Assembly: GCA_023398955.1 (NCBI GenBank)
Contig: JAEWRL010000168.1
Span: forward strand, 16,629-80,628
Source: Pseudomonadota bacterium
Lineage (GTDB): Bacteria; Myxococcota_A; Polyangia; Polyangiales; Polyangiaceae
DNA length: 64,000 nucleotides
Direction of reading: 5' to 3'
Below the pieces are notes generated by a model. The model was not told where the DNA came from, searched no databases, and was given only the letters and a program-made list of their open reading frames with translations. This document shows positions 18,214 through 26,720 of this stretch, piece by piece. The position numbers and the translations under genes were made by a program. The first letter of the stretch is position 1. Each line of letters opens with the position of its first letter.

Positions 18214-19515
18214 ATGATGTTACGGTACAGCTGGCTAGCGGTGATGGCTTCGGTGGTGAGCACTGGCATATTCATCCCTGCGTGCTCGGGGGACGAGGAT
18301 GACGACACGCGCGGTGGCCCTGGTGGTCTGGACCTCCCCGACGGCACGGATCGGCAGCCGACCTCGACGCCTCCGAGCGTTCCCGATTCCGCATTCCACG
18401 GTGACGCGGACGTGACGGGGGACGGCGTGGTCACGGTTCGGGACATCGTCGAGTCCGGTGCGGGCAGCGAGGTGACAAAGGAAGCTCTGGATGCCTTTCA
18501 GCAGCAATCCTGCGCTGCGTGGCAGCACGAACCAGAGCCGCTCGCGGCGTCTCTCTTCTTCGTTGTCGACGCGAGCTCTTCGATGGATGCGGCCGCGGAC
18601 AACACAAACGGCCAGTCGAAGTGGGTCGCGACCCGTGAGGCCATCGCTGACGCGATTCGCGATATGCCCGATGGCTCCCAGGTCGGCCTACTCGGCTACC
18701 CCAACATGCTGGTTGGCGCAGAATGCGTGAACCGCCAGGCGCTTCGTCCCGCAGACTTCCTGGGCGTGAGCCGGCTGGAGCTCCTGGAAGCCCTCGATGC
18801 CATCGAGACCGAGACCTGCACCCCGACGGATGACGCCTACAACATCGCGGTGGAGGCGTTTGCTCAGCAGTCCACTTCAGGCCAGAAGTACATGCTGCTG
18901 ATGACCGACGGTCAGCCGACGATCACCCGCGGCTGCTATCCAGGGGATGGTAGCTGTGGCGCGGCCGTGGCGGGAGATGGCGCCATGCAGGACGTCATCG
19001 ACTCGGTGGCGGCGGCGCGTGAGGATCACGACATTAAGACCTTCATCCTTGGTTCGCCAGGCAGCGAAGAGCATATGGATACCGGAAACGACAACCGGTG
19101 GTGGTTGTCGCAGGCTGCCGAGGTGGGAGGCACCTCGCCCGGAGGGTGTTCGCACGACGCTCCTCCCTACTGCCACTTCGACATGACCGTAGAGACTGAT
19201 TTCTCGTCGGGTCTCCAGGCGGCGCTCGGTGAAATCATCGGGATGGTCGCGCGTTGCGAGTACGAAATACCGCCGCCCCCCGACGACGAGCAGGTGGTCG
19301 ACAAGTCTGCCATACACCTCGTCTTCGCTGCGGGCGGTAAGGAGTATGTCGAGATATACCAGGCTCCCACGAGCACGTGCACGCACGGTTGGTACCTGGA
19401 TGGTGAACAAGTGCGCCTGTGCCCGGCGAGCTGTGAAGCGGTCCAAGCCGATCCGATGGCCGAGCTGCAGTGGCTCTTCGGTTGCGGGGGCCAGGACATC
19501 CAGACCGTCCAGTGA
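18214..19515 (+). CDS. vWA-domain lipoprotein
   Basis: The product of about 433 residues starts at ATG 18214 with GGGAG 7 nt upstream. It has a lipoprotein signal ending GIFIPACS, an acidic/Gly linker, then a von Willebrand A domain (about residues 105-335). The MIDAS motif is VVDASSSMD, with a later conserved Thr (CTPTDD) and LLMTDGQPTI. Several cysteines in the second half probably form disulfides (CYPGDGSCG, CEYEIPPPP, CPASCEAVQ). Myxobacteria encode many such surface vWA lipoproteins, with metal-dependent protein or ligand binding expected. A second, broken member of the same family lies at 30244. The frame could extend upstream to 18148, but that part is not signal-like. Confidence 0.85.
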   Translation: MMLRYSWLAVMASVVSTGIFIPACSGDEDDDTRGGPGGLDLPDGTDRQPTSTPPSVPDSAFHGDADVTGDGVVTVRDIVESGAGSEVTKEALDAFQQQSCAAWQHEPEPLAASLFFVVDASSSMDAAADNTNGQSKWVATREAIADAIRDMPDGSQVGLLGYPNMLVGAECVNRQALRPADFLGVSRLELLEALDAIETETCTPTDDAYNIAVEAFAQQSTSGQKYMLLMTDGQPTITRGCYPGDGSCGAAVAGDGAMQDVIDSVAAAREDHDIKTFILGSPGSEEHMDTGNDNRWWLSQAAEVGGTSPGGCSHDAPPYCHFDMTVETDFSSGLQAALGEIIGMVARCEYEIPPPPDDEQVVDKSAIHLVFAAGGKEYVEIYQAPTSTCTHGWYLDGEQVRLCPASCEAVQADPMAELQWLFGCGGQDIQTVQ

Positions 19516-19631
19516 AGGGCGGGAGGTGGTGCGCAAGCGGGTAGGGCGATGACCCTCCCGCCGCGTACCGGGTCGTCGCGGTCGCGTCGCGCCGGGTGCT
19601 GAGACCGGCCCGACGCCGCGCCGGGGTTGAG

Positions 19632-20502
19632 CTACATCGCGTAGTAGCGAAGCGTCACGGTGCCGTCCCCCGGACCTTGAAGGTCGAGCAGTGTGGTGGA
19701 TGGCCGGCGCTGGTGCCGACGCCGAGACCACGCAGAGCATCGGAGAAAGGGTCGCAGCGCCTGACGAGAGGGCGTTTACCCGGACAGCGCTGGCGCCGGC
19801 GGCTTCCTTGCTGACCCGGAAGACGTCCTTCTCGCCGAAGCCTATCCAGCCGGTGACGCTCTCTTCCGTCAGCCAGTATTCGGGTCCCGAGGAGTAGGCG
19901 TTCTCCACGGAGAGAACGGCCGCGGCAGGAAGCATCCCCACGGTAGTGAGGGGTTCCCTGTCGGCGCGGGTCGTGACGATGTTCCAAGGCGGCGCGGGCG
20001 CGTAGGGACTCGTGGCGAGCATGGCCCTGCCGTACAGCGCACGGGGGGCGATGGCCTCCGCGAAATACTGCCAGTACGGGAGAGCCAGGGCGAAAGCCAG
20101 CTGGCTCTCGTCGTCCTCTCCGGGATGGGCGGTCAGGCGTACGGCTTCGAAGGAATGGCTCGAATCGATGACCCCGTTCGCCGTCGCTGCGAGCTCGAAG
20201 GAGATCGGCTCTCCATTCTCATCGGGTTGGAAGACGTGCACCGCGTGAACGAAGGTGCCCGACGTGGGAAATGTCTCCCGGATAGAAGTCAAATAGACGT
20301 TCCCCACAGCCTCGAGTTGGCGCAGTGGCGCAAGCGTCGCACTTATGTCTTCGTCTGGCACTGCGATAGCGCTGCGCCATGCGTCGAGCTGTGGATTCAT
20401 CGCGGGGTCCTCGCCGCTGCAGCCGGTTACAGCGGTGAGTCCGAATGTCGTGAGCGCCGTTGCTCGCAGCACGAGAGTCCGTCCGTTTTCGGTGGGTTTC
20501 AT
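19632..20502 (-). CDS. Lipoprotein of unknown function with apparent frameshift near its 3' end
   Basis: The gene starts at ATG 20502 with a lipoprotein signal (LTAVTGCSGED, Cys28). It continues for about 255 residues of well-behaved coding sequence containing FPTSGTFVHAVHVFQPDENGE and VTGWIGFGEKDVFRVSKEAAGASAVRVNA. The first frame then becomes Arg/Pro-rich and runs antisense through the neighbouring vWA gene to 18877, which is not credible. A shift of one base around 19690-19710 restores a plausible ending, LLDLQGPGDGTVTLRYYAM, with a TAG at 19632-19634. The C-terminal portion resembles a PPC-like beta domain (inference). Either a real frameshift mutation or a sequencing or assembly error explains this. 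The substrate and role are unknown. Confidence 0.6.
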
Positions 20503-20678
20503 TCCCTAGCTCCCTTCTCATCGAGTGCCCTGCGGCCCGTCATCGAAGGCTCGCCACGCCCGTGCGTCGATACCCTGCGCACGTCCGAATGCTCGGCCTC
20601 CGTGAATGCGCCCCCAAACCGACGCGCGGCTGTCCGGACATCTGCCCGGCTCAGCCCCCACCACGACGGAGGAGCGGA

Positions 20679-21098
20679 TCAGGATCCGCTGGCGCCCACG
20701 ACTCCGTGCGCCCAGGCGAGCACCTTGCTCAACCGAGGGACGAGCAGCACCAGAGCCTGGTCGTACTCACACCAACGCGCTTCGTGGTGCTCGGGGCGGC
20801 CAAGCTCTGGGTTCACGGGCAACGTGACGTGCTCCTCGGCCGCCTCGACCAAGTAGTAGCGGGCGATCTTGCGCGGGCTCCCGTAGGGCTCCGTTTCGAC
20901 GAACCACTCAGGGTGCCTCAAGGAGAAACGCGACAGGCCCGTTTCTTCGCGTACCTCCCGCACGGCGCTAGCCCGCGGCTCTTCGCCCGCCTCGACTAGG
21001 CCCTTCGGGAAGTCCCAGTTGCGGAACGCCCTCAGTAGGAGATAGCGGACCCGGGCCGGTCCCCGATGATACACGACGGCTCCTCCGGACAACAGCAT
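20679..21098 (-). CDS. Nudix hydrolase
   Basis: The 139-residue product is the normal single-domain length. The complete Nudix box lies at residues 33-55: G33, E39, then REVREETGL, matching GX5EX7REUXEEXGU. The pattern FPKG before the box and the short size resemble Ap4A-hydrolase/MutT-like members that act on nucleoside polyphosphates. The exact substrate cannot be told from sequence. It is divergent from the small protein gene at 21366 with 267 bp between. Confidence 0.9.
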   Translation of the reverse strand: MLLSGGAVVYHRGPARVRYLLLRAFRNWDFPKGLVEAGEEPRASAVREVREETGLSRFSLRHPEWFVETEPYGSPRKIARYYLVEAAEEHVTLPVNPELGRPEHHEARWCEYDQALVLLVPRLSKVLAWAHGVVGASGS

Positions 21099-21365
21099 CG
21101 CATTCGCCTATAGCAGAGAGACGGCAGAAGCCGCCTCGGTGGCTGCAGGCATTGCGCTCGAGGTCCGGCATCCGAGCTTCCTGGACCAGCCACCGGGCGT
21201 CCGCTCGTGCGAAGGTCCGGGGCCCCTTCGATGCGCAGAGTCTCGCGATAATCCTGCGGGGAGAGCGCCCACGCCGGCTGCCAAAGGCGTGGCGTTGGAG
21301 TCACTACCCCCGGGGCCAGGGGCGTAACGCTTGCGATTCTGACCGGATCCACAGACACTCGGGCC

Positions 21366-21680
21366 ATGTCGGTGTATTTGGTTGCCAAGTTTCGCGTCCA
21401 TCCCCACAAGGAGCACGAGTTCGCGCCGATTGGACGGCGGATCTCTGAGGTCATCTCGAAGCGCACGGGTTGGGAGCTGGTTGCGGCTCTGGTTTCCCTG
21501 ACCGGGGCCCAGCACGAGTGCGTGCATCTCTGGAAGCTGCCCGATGCCAACGCTCTCGCGATGCTGCCTTCTGTGATCGAAGCGGACGACATGCCCGCCG
21601 TCGGTGACTTCATGGGGTGTGTCGACTCAGAGGAGTTCCAGTTGATGTCTGAACTCGAGTACTCTCCTGGGAGCGCCTAG
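21366..21680 (+). CDS. Small dimeric alpha/beta-barrel-like protein (NIPSNAP/ABM-like)
   Basis: The 104-residue product has the beta-alpha-beta-beta-alpha-beta rhythm of ferredoxin-like dimeric barrels: VYLVAKFRVHPHKEHEFAPIGRRISEV, then WELVAALVSLTG, then ECVHLWKLPDANAL. The HLWKLPD segment is reminiscent of NIPSNAP-type members. No catalytic residues can be assigned. It lies 14 nt upstream of the large kinase gene and probably shares its transcript. Family assignment is tentative. Confidence 0.55.
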   Translation: MSVYLVAKFRVHPHKEHEFAPIGRRISEVISKRTGWELVAALVSLTGAQHECVHLWKLPDANALAMLPSVIEADDMPAVGDFMGCVDSEEFQLMSELEYSPGSA

Positions 21681-21694
21681 GGCGACGCTGACAG

Positions 21695-24600
21695 GTGTCG
21701 GGGCAGGCAGCGACGAAGATCGGGCCCTATACGCTCGAGCGCCCCATAGGTGAAGGGGGAGGCGGCATCGTCTATCTAGCGCGTCGAGGGGCGGAGGGGC
21801 AGCGCGTCGCCCTCAAGACCGTTCACGTAGTAGCGCCGGAGCGGGTGGACGTACTGCGACGCGAGATTCGCGCGATAAGCCGGGTTCGTCATCCAGACGC
21901 CGTGGAAGTCTACGACGACGGAGTGCACGAGGGCCGCCCATGGTTCTCCATGGCGTATTTAGAGGCGCCCACTCTTTTCCGGTACATCGCGGACCTCTGG
22001 TCGGCGACGGAGCAGGCTCGCTCGGACGCCGCTGCGCAGGCGTGGTCGGCCACCGTCCGCGTCGGTGAGGTGAGCGAATCCAGATTGCGTGTCTACCCCG
22101 CCACGGTCCGGGATCCAGAGCGCGTCGCCCCCTCTCGGCCACCCCCCGCGCCGACGGTGGCTGCGGCCCGCAGCAGCGCGGCTGCAGGTCACCTCGTCGA
22201 GGCGCTGTCCATTGTTGCCGCATTGTGCCGACCTCTGGCTTTCTTGCATGGTGAGGGCATCGTCCACCGTGACCTGAAGCCGTCGAACATCTTCGTTCCA
22301 AGTTCGCGGCAGGTCATCGTAGCCGATTTTGGGCTTGCCACGGATTTCGAAGGGGCGGATGGGCGAGGCACCGTGGGCATCGACAGTCGGGTCTGCGGCA
22401 CTGTTGCCTACATGGCACCGGAGCAGATCCAGCTGCAAAACGTCGATGCCCGTACCGACCTATATAGTGTCGGTTGCATTCTGTACGAGCTTCTCACGGG
22501 CCAGCCGCCGTTCGGTAGGGGCATCTACGACGTGCTGAACGCCCATGTGCACGTGCAACCGCTCGCGCCCTCTTCTCTCGTAGACGGTATCCCGCCCGAA
22601 TTGGACGAGATCGTGCTGCGCCTGCTCGCCAAGGATCCAGCGCAACGCATCGGCTATGCCGAGGTGCTCGAACGGCACCTCCTGCGGCTGGGTGCCTTGC
22701 CCAGCGATCGCGGCGGCGCCCCGCGGCCACGCCCGTATCTTTACCGTTCCGCCTTCATCAACCGCGTGAAGGAGTCGCGGCAGCTGACCCACCTGCTTGA
22801 GTCGGCGTCCGCCGGGGTTCGACAGCAGCTGGTGCTAGTGGTCGGCGAAAGCGGGATAGGCAAGAGTCGCCTGGTCGCGGAGCTGGGTGCGGAGGCGCAG
22901 CGATGCGGGATCCCCGTGGTCGCGAGCGAGTCGCGCAGCGCGATGACCGTCCGTGGGCAGGGTGAAGCTCGCTCGCGGGCCAGTGATACGCCCCTAGGAG
23001 CACTACGGCCTTTCCTCCAACTCGTTGCTGAGCAGTGCCACCGGTCCGGCTCGGCCTACACCAGGTCGGTGCTGGGCCAGCGGGGCCAGCTATTGAACTC
23101 CATCGAGCCTGCGTTTCAGTATCTGCCCGGACTCGAGGATCTCGATCCGCTCCCGACGCTGCCAGCGGCCCTGGCCCAGCGCCGCGTCTTTAGTTTCCTC
23201 GCCGAGCTACTGCGCGTCTTCAGTGAACGTTCCGGAATGGTCCTCGTCCTAGACGACCTGCAGTGGGCGGATGAGTTGACGCTCTCGTTTCTCGAATACC
23301 TCGCCACCCCGGAGGCTCCCACCATGCGCCTCCTCGTCGTCGCAACCTGCCGAAAGGAAGAGCAGGTCCCGAGCGTAGACCGGCTCGCGTCACGGGCATC
23401 GGTGATCGCGATGGGGCGTTTGGGTGCGGAGGAAGTCCACGCCCTGGTGCGCGACGTGCTCACGACCGACGAGGCTGCCGATGAGCTGGCGCAGCTCCTC
23501 GCCGAGCAGTCAGAGGGTAATCCCTACTTCGTCGGCGAGTACCTGCGCACGGCGGTCGCGTGCCGAATGCTCGAGCTCGGTGAGGAAGGCGCATGGCGTC
23601 TCTCGACAGCGAAGGACGGCGCCGGGGTGAGTACAATCGGTCAGCTGCCTCTTCCTACGGTGCTGCGCGAGCTGCTTGGCCTTCGGTTGAGGGACCTCCA
23701 GGACCAGGCCCGCGCCTTCCTCGCCGCTGCGGCGGTGTTGGGACGCAGCTTCGATCCTGAGGTGTGTCGTCGGGTGGCGGAGCTCTCCGAAGCAGAAGCG
23801 CTCGAAGCCGAGCGCGAGCTGATGGCGCGGCAGATCGTCTGCAGGATGCCCAAGGGAAAGCTCCGCTTCGATCACGAGAAGATCCGGGAGATCCAGTACA
23901 CCGAGCTCCCTGAGGAGCTCCGGCGTCAGCTGCACGAGGCCGCGGCCACGACGCTGGAGGCGGCTCACTCCGCGCCGCGGTCTCTCGGCACCCGGGTGGA
24001 GACCAAGGCCTATGAGTATGCCGAGCTCGGACACCACTGGTCATCAGCTGGCTTTCCCGAGCGCGCGGCCGACTACCTGCGGGAGGCTGCCGAGGCCGCT
24101 CGCGTCGTGCCTGCCATGCGCGAAGCTGCACGGTACTACCGGCGCGCCCTCGAGCAGCTTGCGCGGTCGCGGGAGGTTCTGGCCGAGAGAGCGAGGTCGG
24201 GGATCGCGAGCACCAAGGAGCTCGCGGGTATGAGCGCCAGGGAGGCTGCCATCCAGGAATCCCTTGGGGATGTGCTGGAGCGTGATGGACAACACGAGGC
24301 GGCCCGCGATGCTTATGCGGCTGCCGGCTTGCGCCGCGATGACACGCCTCCCACCGACCGCGCTCGTCTGCTGCGGAAGCAGGCGCTCACCTGGGAGGTC
24401 GTCCACGACCACGCTGCCGCCATCAGCGCCCTGGATCAGGCCGTCGCAGCTCTCGAGGGAGAGCAAGAGCCGACTTCCACCGACTGGGAGTCGGAATGGC
24501 TAGAGATCCATGTGCGTCGCGCCGTAATCTACTACTTCCAAGGTGAGATAGAGCGCATGAACGAGGTGATCGCGCCGATCGAAGCCATCGTTCAGCGGTG

Positions 24601-25342
24601 CGGGGATGCCAAGCAGCGGGCTATGCTGTTTCACCTGTCGAGCAACGCGAAGAACCGGGGGAACCGCTTCATCGCGTCGGACGAAGTCGTGGACCTGGCC
24701 CGTAAAGCCGTCCGTGCGATCGATGACTCTGACGACGTGCTGGAGAGAGCGAATCTGCGCTTCGATCTGGGTTTCGCCTTGCTCTGGCGAGGTCTCATCG
24801 ACGAAGCGCGGGCAACCCTGGAGTACGCCCTGGAGCTAGCTCGTGCTACGGGTGACGTGCTGCTCATTTGCCGCTGTCTCGTCTACCTCGGTGTGGCTCA
24901 GAGACGTCAGGGGGACCATAACGCGCTGGGTCCCGTCGTTCACGAAGTCCTCCGGGTGGCGACGGCGGGGGGCTTCAACGACTACATTGCCTGTGCTCGG
25001 GCCCATGCCGGTTGGCTCGATTTGCGGCGAGGCGACCTCGAGACCGCGCGGGACCACTTGCGTGCAGCCGTTACCCGCTGGCGAGACCTGGCCAAGAGCT
25101 ATCCCTATCCGTTTCAGTGGTTGGCGCTTCTGCCATATTTGGAGATTTCGCTTCTGGATGACGACCTCTCCGAGCTCAGGGTGTTGGCCGCGGAGCTCCT
25201 CGATGCGAAGCAACTGCAGCTACCGGCGCCTCTCGAGGAGGCGCTTGCCCGAATCTTGTCCACGCCCGAGGGGCAGACCACCGAGCTTCGGGTTCAGGTT
25301 GCGGCTGCCCTGGAGACGGCGCGACAGTCGGGGTACCTGTAG
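21695..25342 (+). CDS. Ser/Thr protein kinase with AAA ATPase and TPR regions (PknK-like)
   Basis: The 1215-residue protein starts at GTG 21695. The N-terminal kinase domain has a Gly-loop GEGGGGIVYL, Lys41 (VALKTV), catalytic HRDLKPSN (Asp193), ADFG (Asp211) and the activation segment end APEQIQ. An insertion of about 70 residues, rich in Ala, Pro and Arg (about 95-165), separates the N-lobe/hinge from the helix before the catalytic loop. An AAA_16-type ATPase follows, with Walker A GESGIGKS (about 383-391) and Walker B LVLDDLQWAD (about 518-525). The C-terminal 400 residues are TPR-like helices (RAADYLREAAEAARVVPAMREAARYYRRAL and later units). This domain order is typical of PknK-type myxobacterial signalling kinases. 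All catalytic residues are present, so it is expected to be active. Confidence 0.92.
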   Translation: MSGQAATKIGPYTLERPIGEGGGGIVYLARRGAEGQRVALKTVHVVAPERVDVLRREIRAISRVRHPDAVEVYDDGVHEGRPWFSMAYLEAPTLFRYIADLWSATEQARSDAAAQAWSATVRVGEVSESRLRVYPATVRDPERVAPSRPPPAPTVAAARSSAAAGHLVEALSIVAALCRPLAFLHGEGIVHRDLKPSNIFVPSSRQVIVADFGLATDFEGADGRGTVGIDSRVCGTVAYMAPEQIQLQNVDARTDLYSVGCILYELLTGQPPFGRGIYDVLNAHVHVQPLAPSSLVDGIPPELDEIVLRLLAKDPAQRIGYAEVLERHLLRLGALPSDRGGAPRPRPYLYRSAFINRVKESRQLTHLLESASAGVRQQLVLVVGESGIGKSRLVAELGAEAQRCGIPVVASESRSAMTVRGQGEARSRASDTPLGALRPFLQLVAEQCHRSGSAYTRSVLGQRGQLLNSIEPAFQYLPGLEDLDPLPTLPAALAQRRVFSFLAELLRVFSERSGMVLVLDDLQWADELTLSFLEYLATPEAPTMRLLVVATCRKEEQVPSVDRLASRASVIAMGRLGAEEVHALVRDVLTTDEAADELAQLLAEQSEGNPYFVGEYLRTAVACRMLELGEEGAWRLSTAKDGAGVSTIGQLPLPTVLRELLGLRLRDLQDQARAFLAAAAVLGRSFDPEVCRRVAELSEAEALEAERELMARQIVCRMPKGKLRFDHEKIREIQYTELPEELRRQLHEAAATTLEAAHSAPRSLGTRVETKAYEYAELGHHWSSAGFPERAADYLREAAEAARVVPAMREAARYYRRALEQLARSREVLAERARSGIASTKELAGMSAREAAIQESLGDVLERDGQHEAARDAYAAAGLRRDDTPPTDRARLLRKQALTWEVVHDHAAAISALDQAVAALEGEQEPTSTDWESEWLEIHVRRAVIYYFQGEIERMNEVIAPIEAIVQRCGDAKQRAMLFHLSSNAKNRGNRFIASDEVVDLARKAVRAIDDSDDVLERANLRFDLGFALLWRGLIDEARATLEYALELARATGDVLLICRCLVYLGVAQRRQGDHNALGPVVHEVLRVATAGGFNDYIACARAHAGWLDLRRGDLETARDHLRAAVTRWRDLAKSYPYPFQWLALLPYLEISLLDDDLSELRVLAAELLDAKQLQLPAPLEEALARILSTPEGQTTELRVQVAAALETARQSGYL

Positions 25343-25387
25343 CAGCCCAACGGGGAGCCGAGTGTCCCTAGCGGAGCGCGCGGGCAC

Positions 25388-26704
25388 TCACGTCGAGGTT
25401 TCCCGGTCATCCATGCGTTTGAACCACGCTTCCCTGAGAATGCGCCGATCCCGGGCGTCGCTGTCTTCCCCTTCGCGGCTCGAGGTGACACCAGTCTCTT
25501 GAGCCGCGGCTTTCAGGGAGAGACGTGGGTCATGGCGATCAGGCTCCGTGAGACCGTGGTGGGTGAGGAGCGCCGCTTTGCGCTGGGCGCGCTCGCGCAG
25601 GGCGGGCCAATGGCGGCTAAGACGCAGCACCTTGACGAGCTGTTCCTGCTCCTCCTCCGCCAGGAGCGAGCGCAGGCGACCCAGTCGGGCCTCCTCCACC
25701 ATGAGCGCGAGGAACTCCTCTGGTTGCAAGTGGCGGTCTGCCAGCCAGCGTTCGAGGCTCTCCTCACTGGAGAGGCCGTTTGCTCTCCGGAAGCAGAGGG
25801 CTGCTGCCTCGACTGTTTCGGCGCATTCGGACATCCCCTCCAAGCTGGCCACCTCCGAGGCTAGCGCTCGGACCAGAGCAAGCCGCGCAGATTCCTGCAA
25901 GAGCGCCGGTTCCGTGAGGCAGGCCTCGTCGATGACATCGTTCGGCGCTACGACGGCGGCGGCGTCCGCCGACCCGGGAAACCGCCAGGAACTCTCGAGC
26001 TGGTGCCACATATCCGTGCGCGTGAAATGGAACCGGGCACGGAATGGCGATCGAACCCGCTGATCCGTGCCCATCTGCTGGAGCAGGGTCACGGCATCGA
26101 GCCGCTTCTGCGCGACGCAGCTTTGAGGCAGCCAGGTGCGAAGCTTCGCTAAGCACGAGCCGTCGAACCCATTGTTTTCGGCGTCAGCCAAGAGGCGTTC
26201 ATAACTACGCTCTGGATAGAAGGTACTCTTCGCGATGTCTATCAACACCGCAGTTTGCGCGCCGTCCAGTACGCGTGCTTTGCAGGCGGCATCCAGAGTA
26301 GCCCGGATGTCGACGAGGGCCACGGATACTGCCATCGGGCCGCGTGGCGTCACGGCTTCGGCAACCGCCACCTCATCGTCGTCTTCGAGAGTGCCCGAGG
26401 CGAACTGTTCGTAGATTCGTCCGACGCCAATCATTCCGTAGCGGGCGAGCTCGGCGGCCCTGAGCGCTCCCATGCTGGCGGCCCCGAAGACCCAGATCCC
26501 CTGGCTGAGTGCCCAGAGTATCTCTTTGTGCCATACCGCTGGGACGTGCTCGAAGTAGCCATCGATGAGTCCGATGGCTGTAGGCTTTCGCCGAGCAGCC
26601 CTGTAGAGGTCGCCCTGAGCCGCGGGAGGGCGGTAGTCGGCATCAAGGAGCTTCTGCGCCTCGACGTGGGGGAGGGTGGAGCCGGAGAACACGACGAAAG
26701 TCAC
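25388..26704 (-). CDS. tfuA: TfuA-domain protein, YcaO partner
   Basis: From GTG 26704 the protein has 438 residues. The N-terminal 210 or so form the TfuA core: VTFVVFSGSTLPHVEAQKLL, PPAAQGDLYRAA, AIGLIDGYFEHVPAVWHKEILWALSQG and VFGAASMGALRAAEL. The C-terminal half (about 220-438) is helical, acidic and of unknown function (LSSEESLERWLADRHLQPEEFLALMVEEARLGRL). Known TfuA proteins work with YcaO enzymes to install thioamides (thioviridamide type; McrA in methanogens) and in trifolitoxin biosynthesis, probably by delivering sulfide. The start follows the YcaO stop by 13 nt with a ribosome site abutting that stop. The frame stays open upstream to 26971 inside the YcaO gene, but that part is antisense-like in character. 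It is the last gene of the S53-YcaO-TfuA operon. Confidence 0.88.
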   Translation of the reverse strand: MTFVVFSGSTLPHVEAQKLLDADYRPPAAQGDLYRAARRKPTAIGLIDGYFEHVPAVWHKEILWALSQGIWVFGAASMGALRAAELARYGMIGVGRIYEQFASGTLEDDDEVAVAEAVTPRGPMAVSVALVDIRATLDAACKARVLDGAQTAVLIDIAKSTFYPERSYERLLADAENNGFDGSCLAKLRTWLPQSCVAQKRLDAVTLLQQMGTDQRVRSPFRARFHFTRTDMWHQLESSWRFPGSADAAAVVAPNDVIDEACLTEPALLQESARLALVRALASEVASLEGMSECAETVEAAALCFRRANGLSSEESLERWLADRHLQPEEFLALMVEEARLGRLRSLLAEEEQEQLVKVLRLSRHWPALRERAQRKAALLTHHGLTEPDRHDPRLSLKAAAQETGVTSSREGEDSDARDRRILREAWFKRMDDRETST

Positions 26705-26712
26705 GGCGGGCA

Positions 26713-26720
26713 CCTTCTCA
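26713..26720 (-). promoter_or_regulatory. Ribosome-binding site that fixes the tfuA start
   Basis: Read on the minus strand, the YcaO stop TGA is followed directly by GAAGG, then 8 nt, then GTG at 26704. This gives a strong Shine-Dalgarno match at ideal spacing and tight coupling of YcaO and TfuA translation. It argues against the in-frame ATG at 26749, which has no such site. Confidence 0.7.

Noticed and set aside
18877..19631. Antisense continuation of the lipoprotein frame through the vWA gene
   Set aside because: The translation turns Arg/Pro-rich and is the mirror of a well-supported vWA gene on the other strand; a frameshift explains it better than a 541-residue protein.
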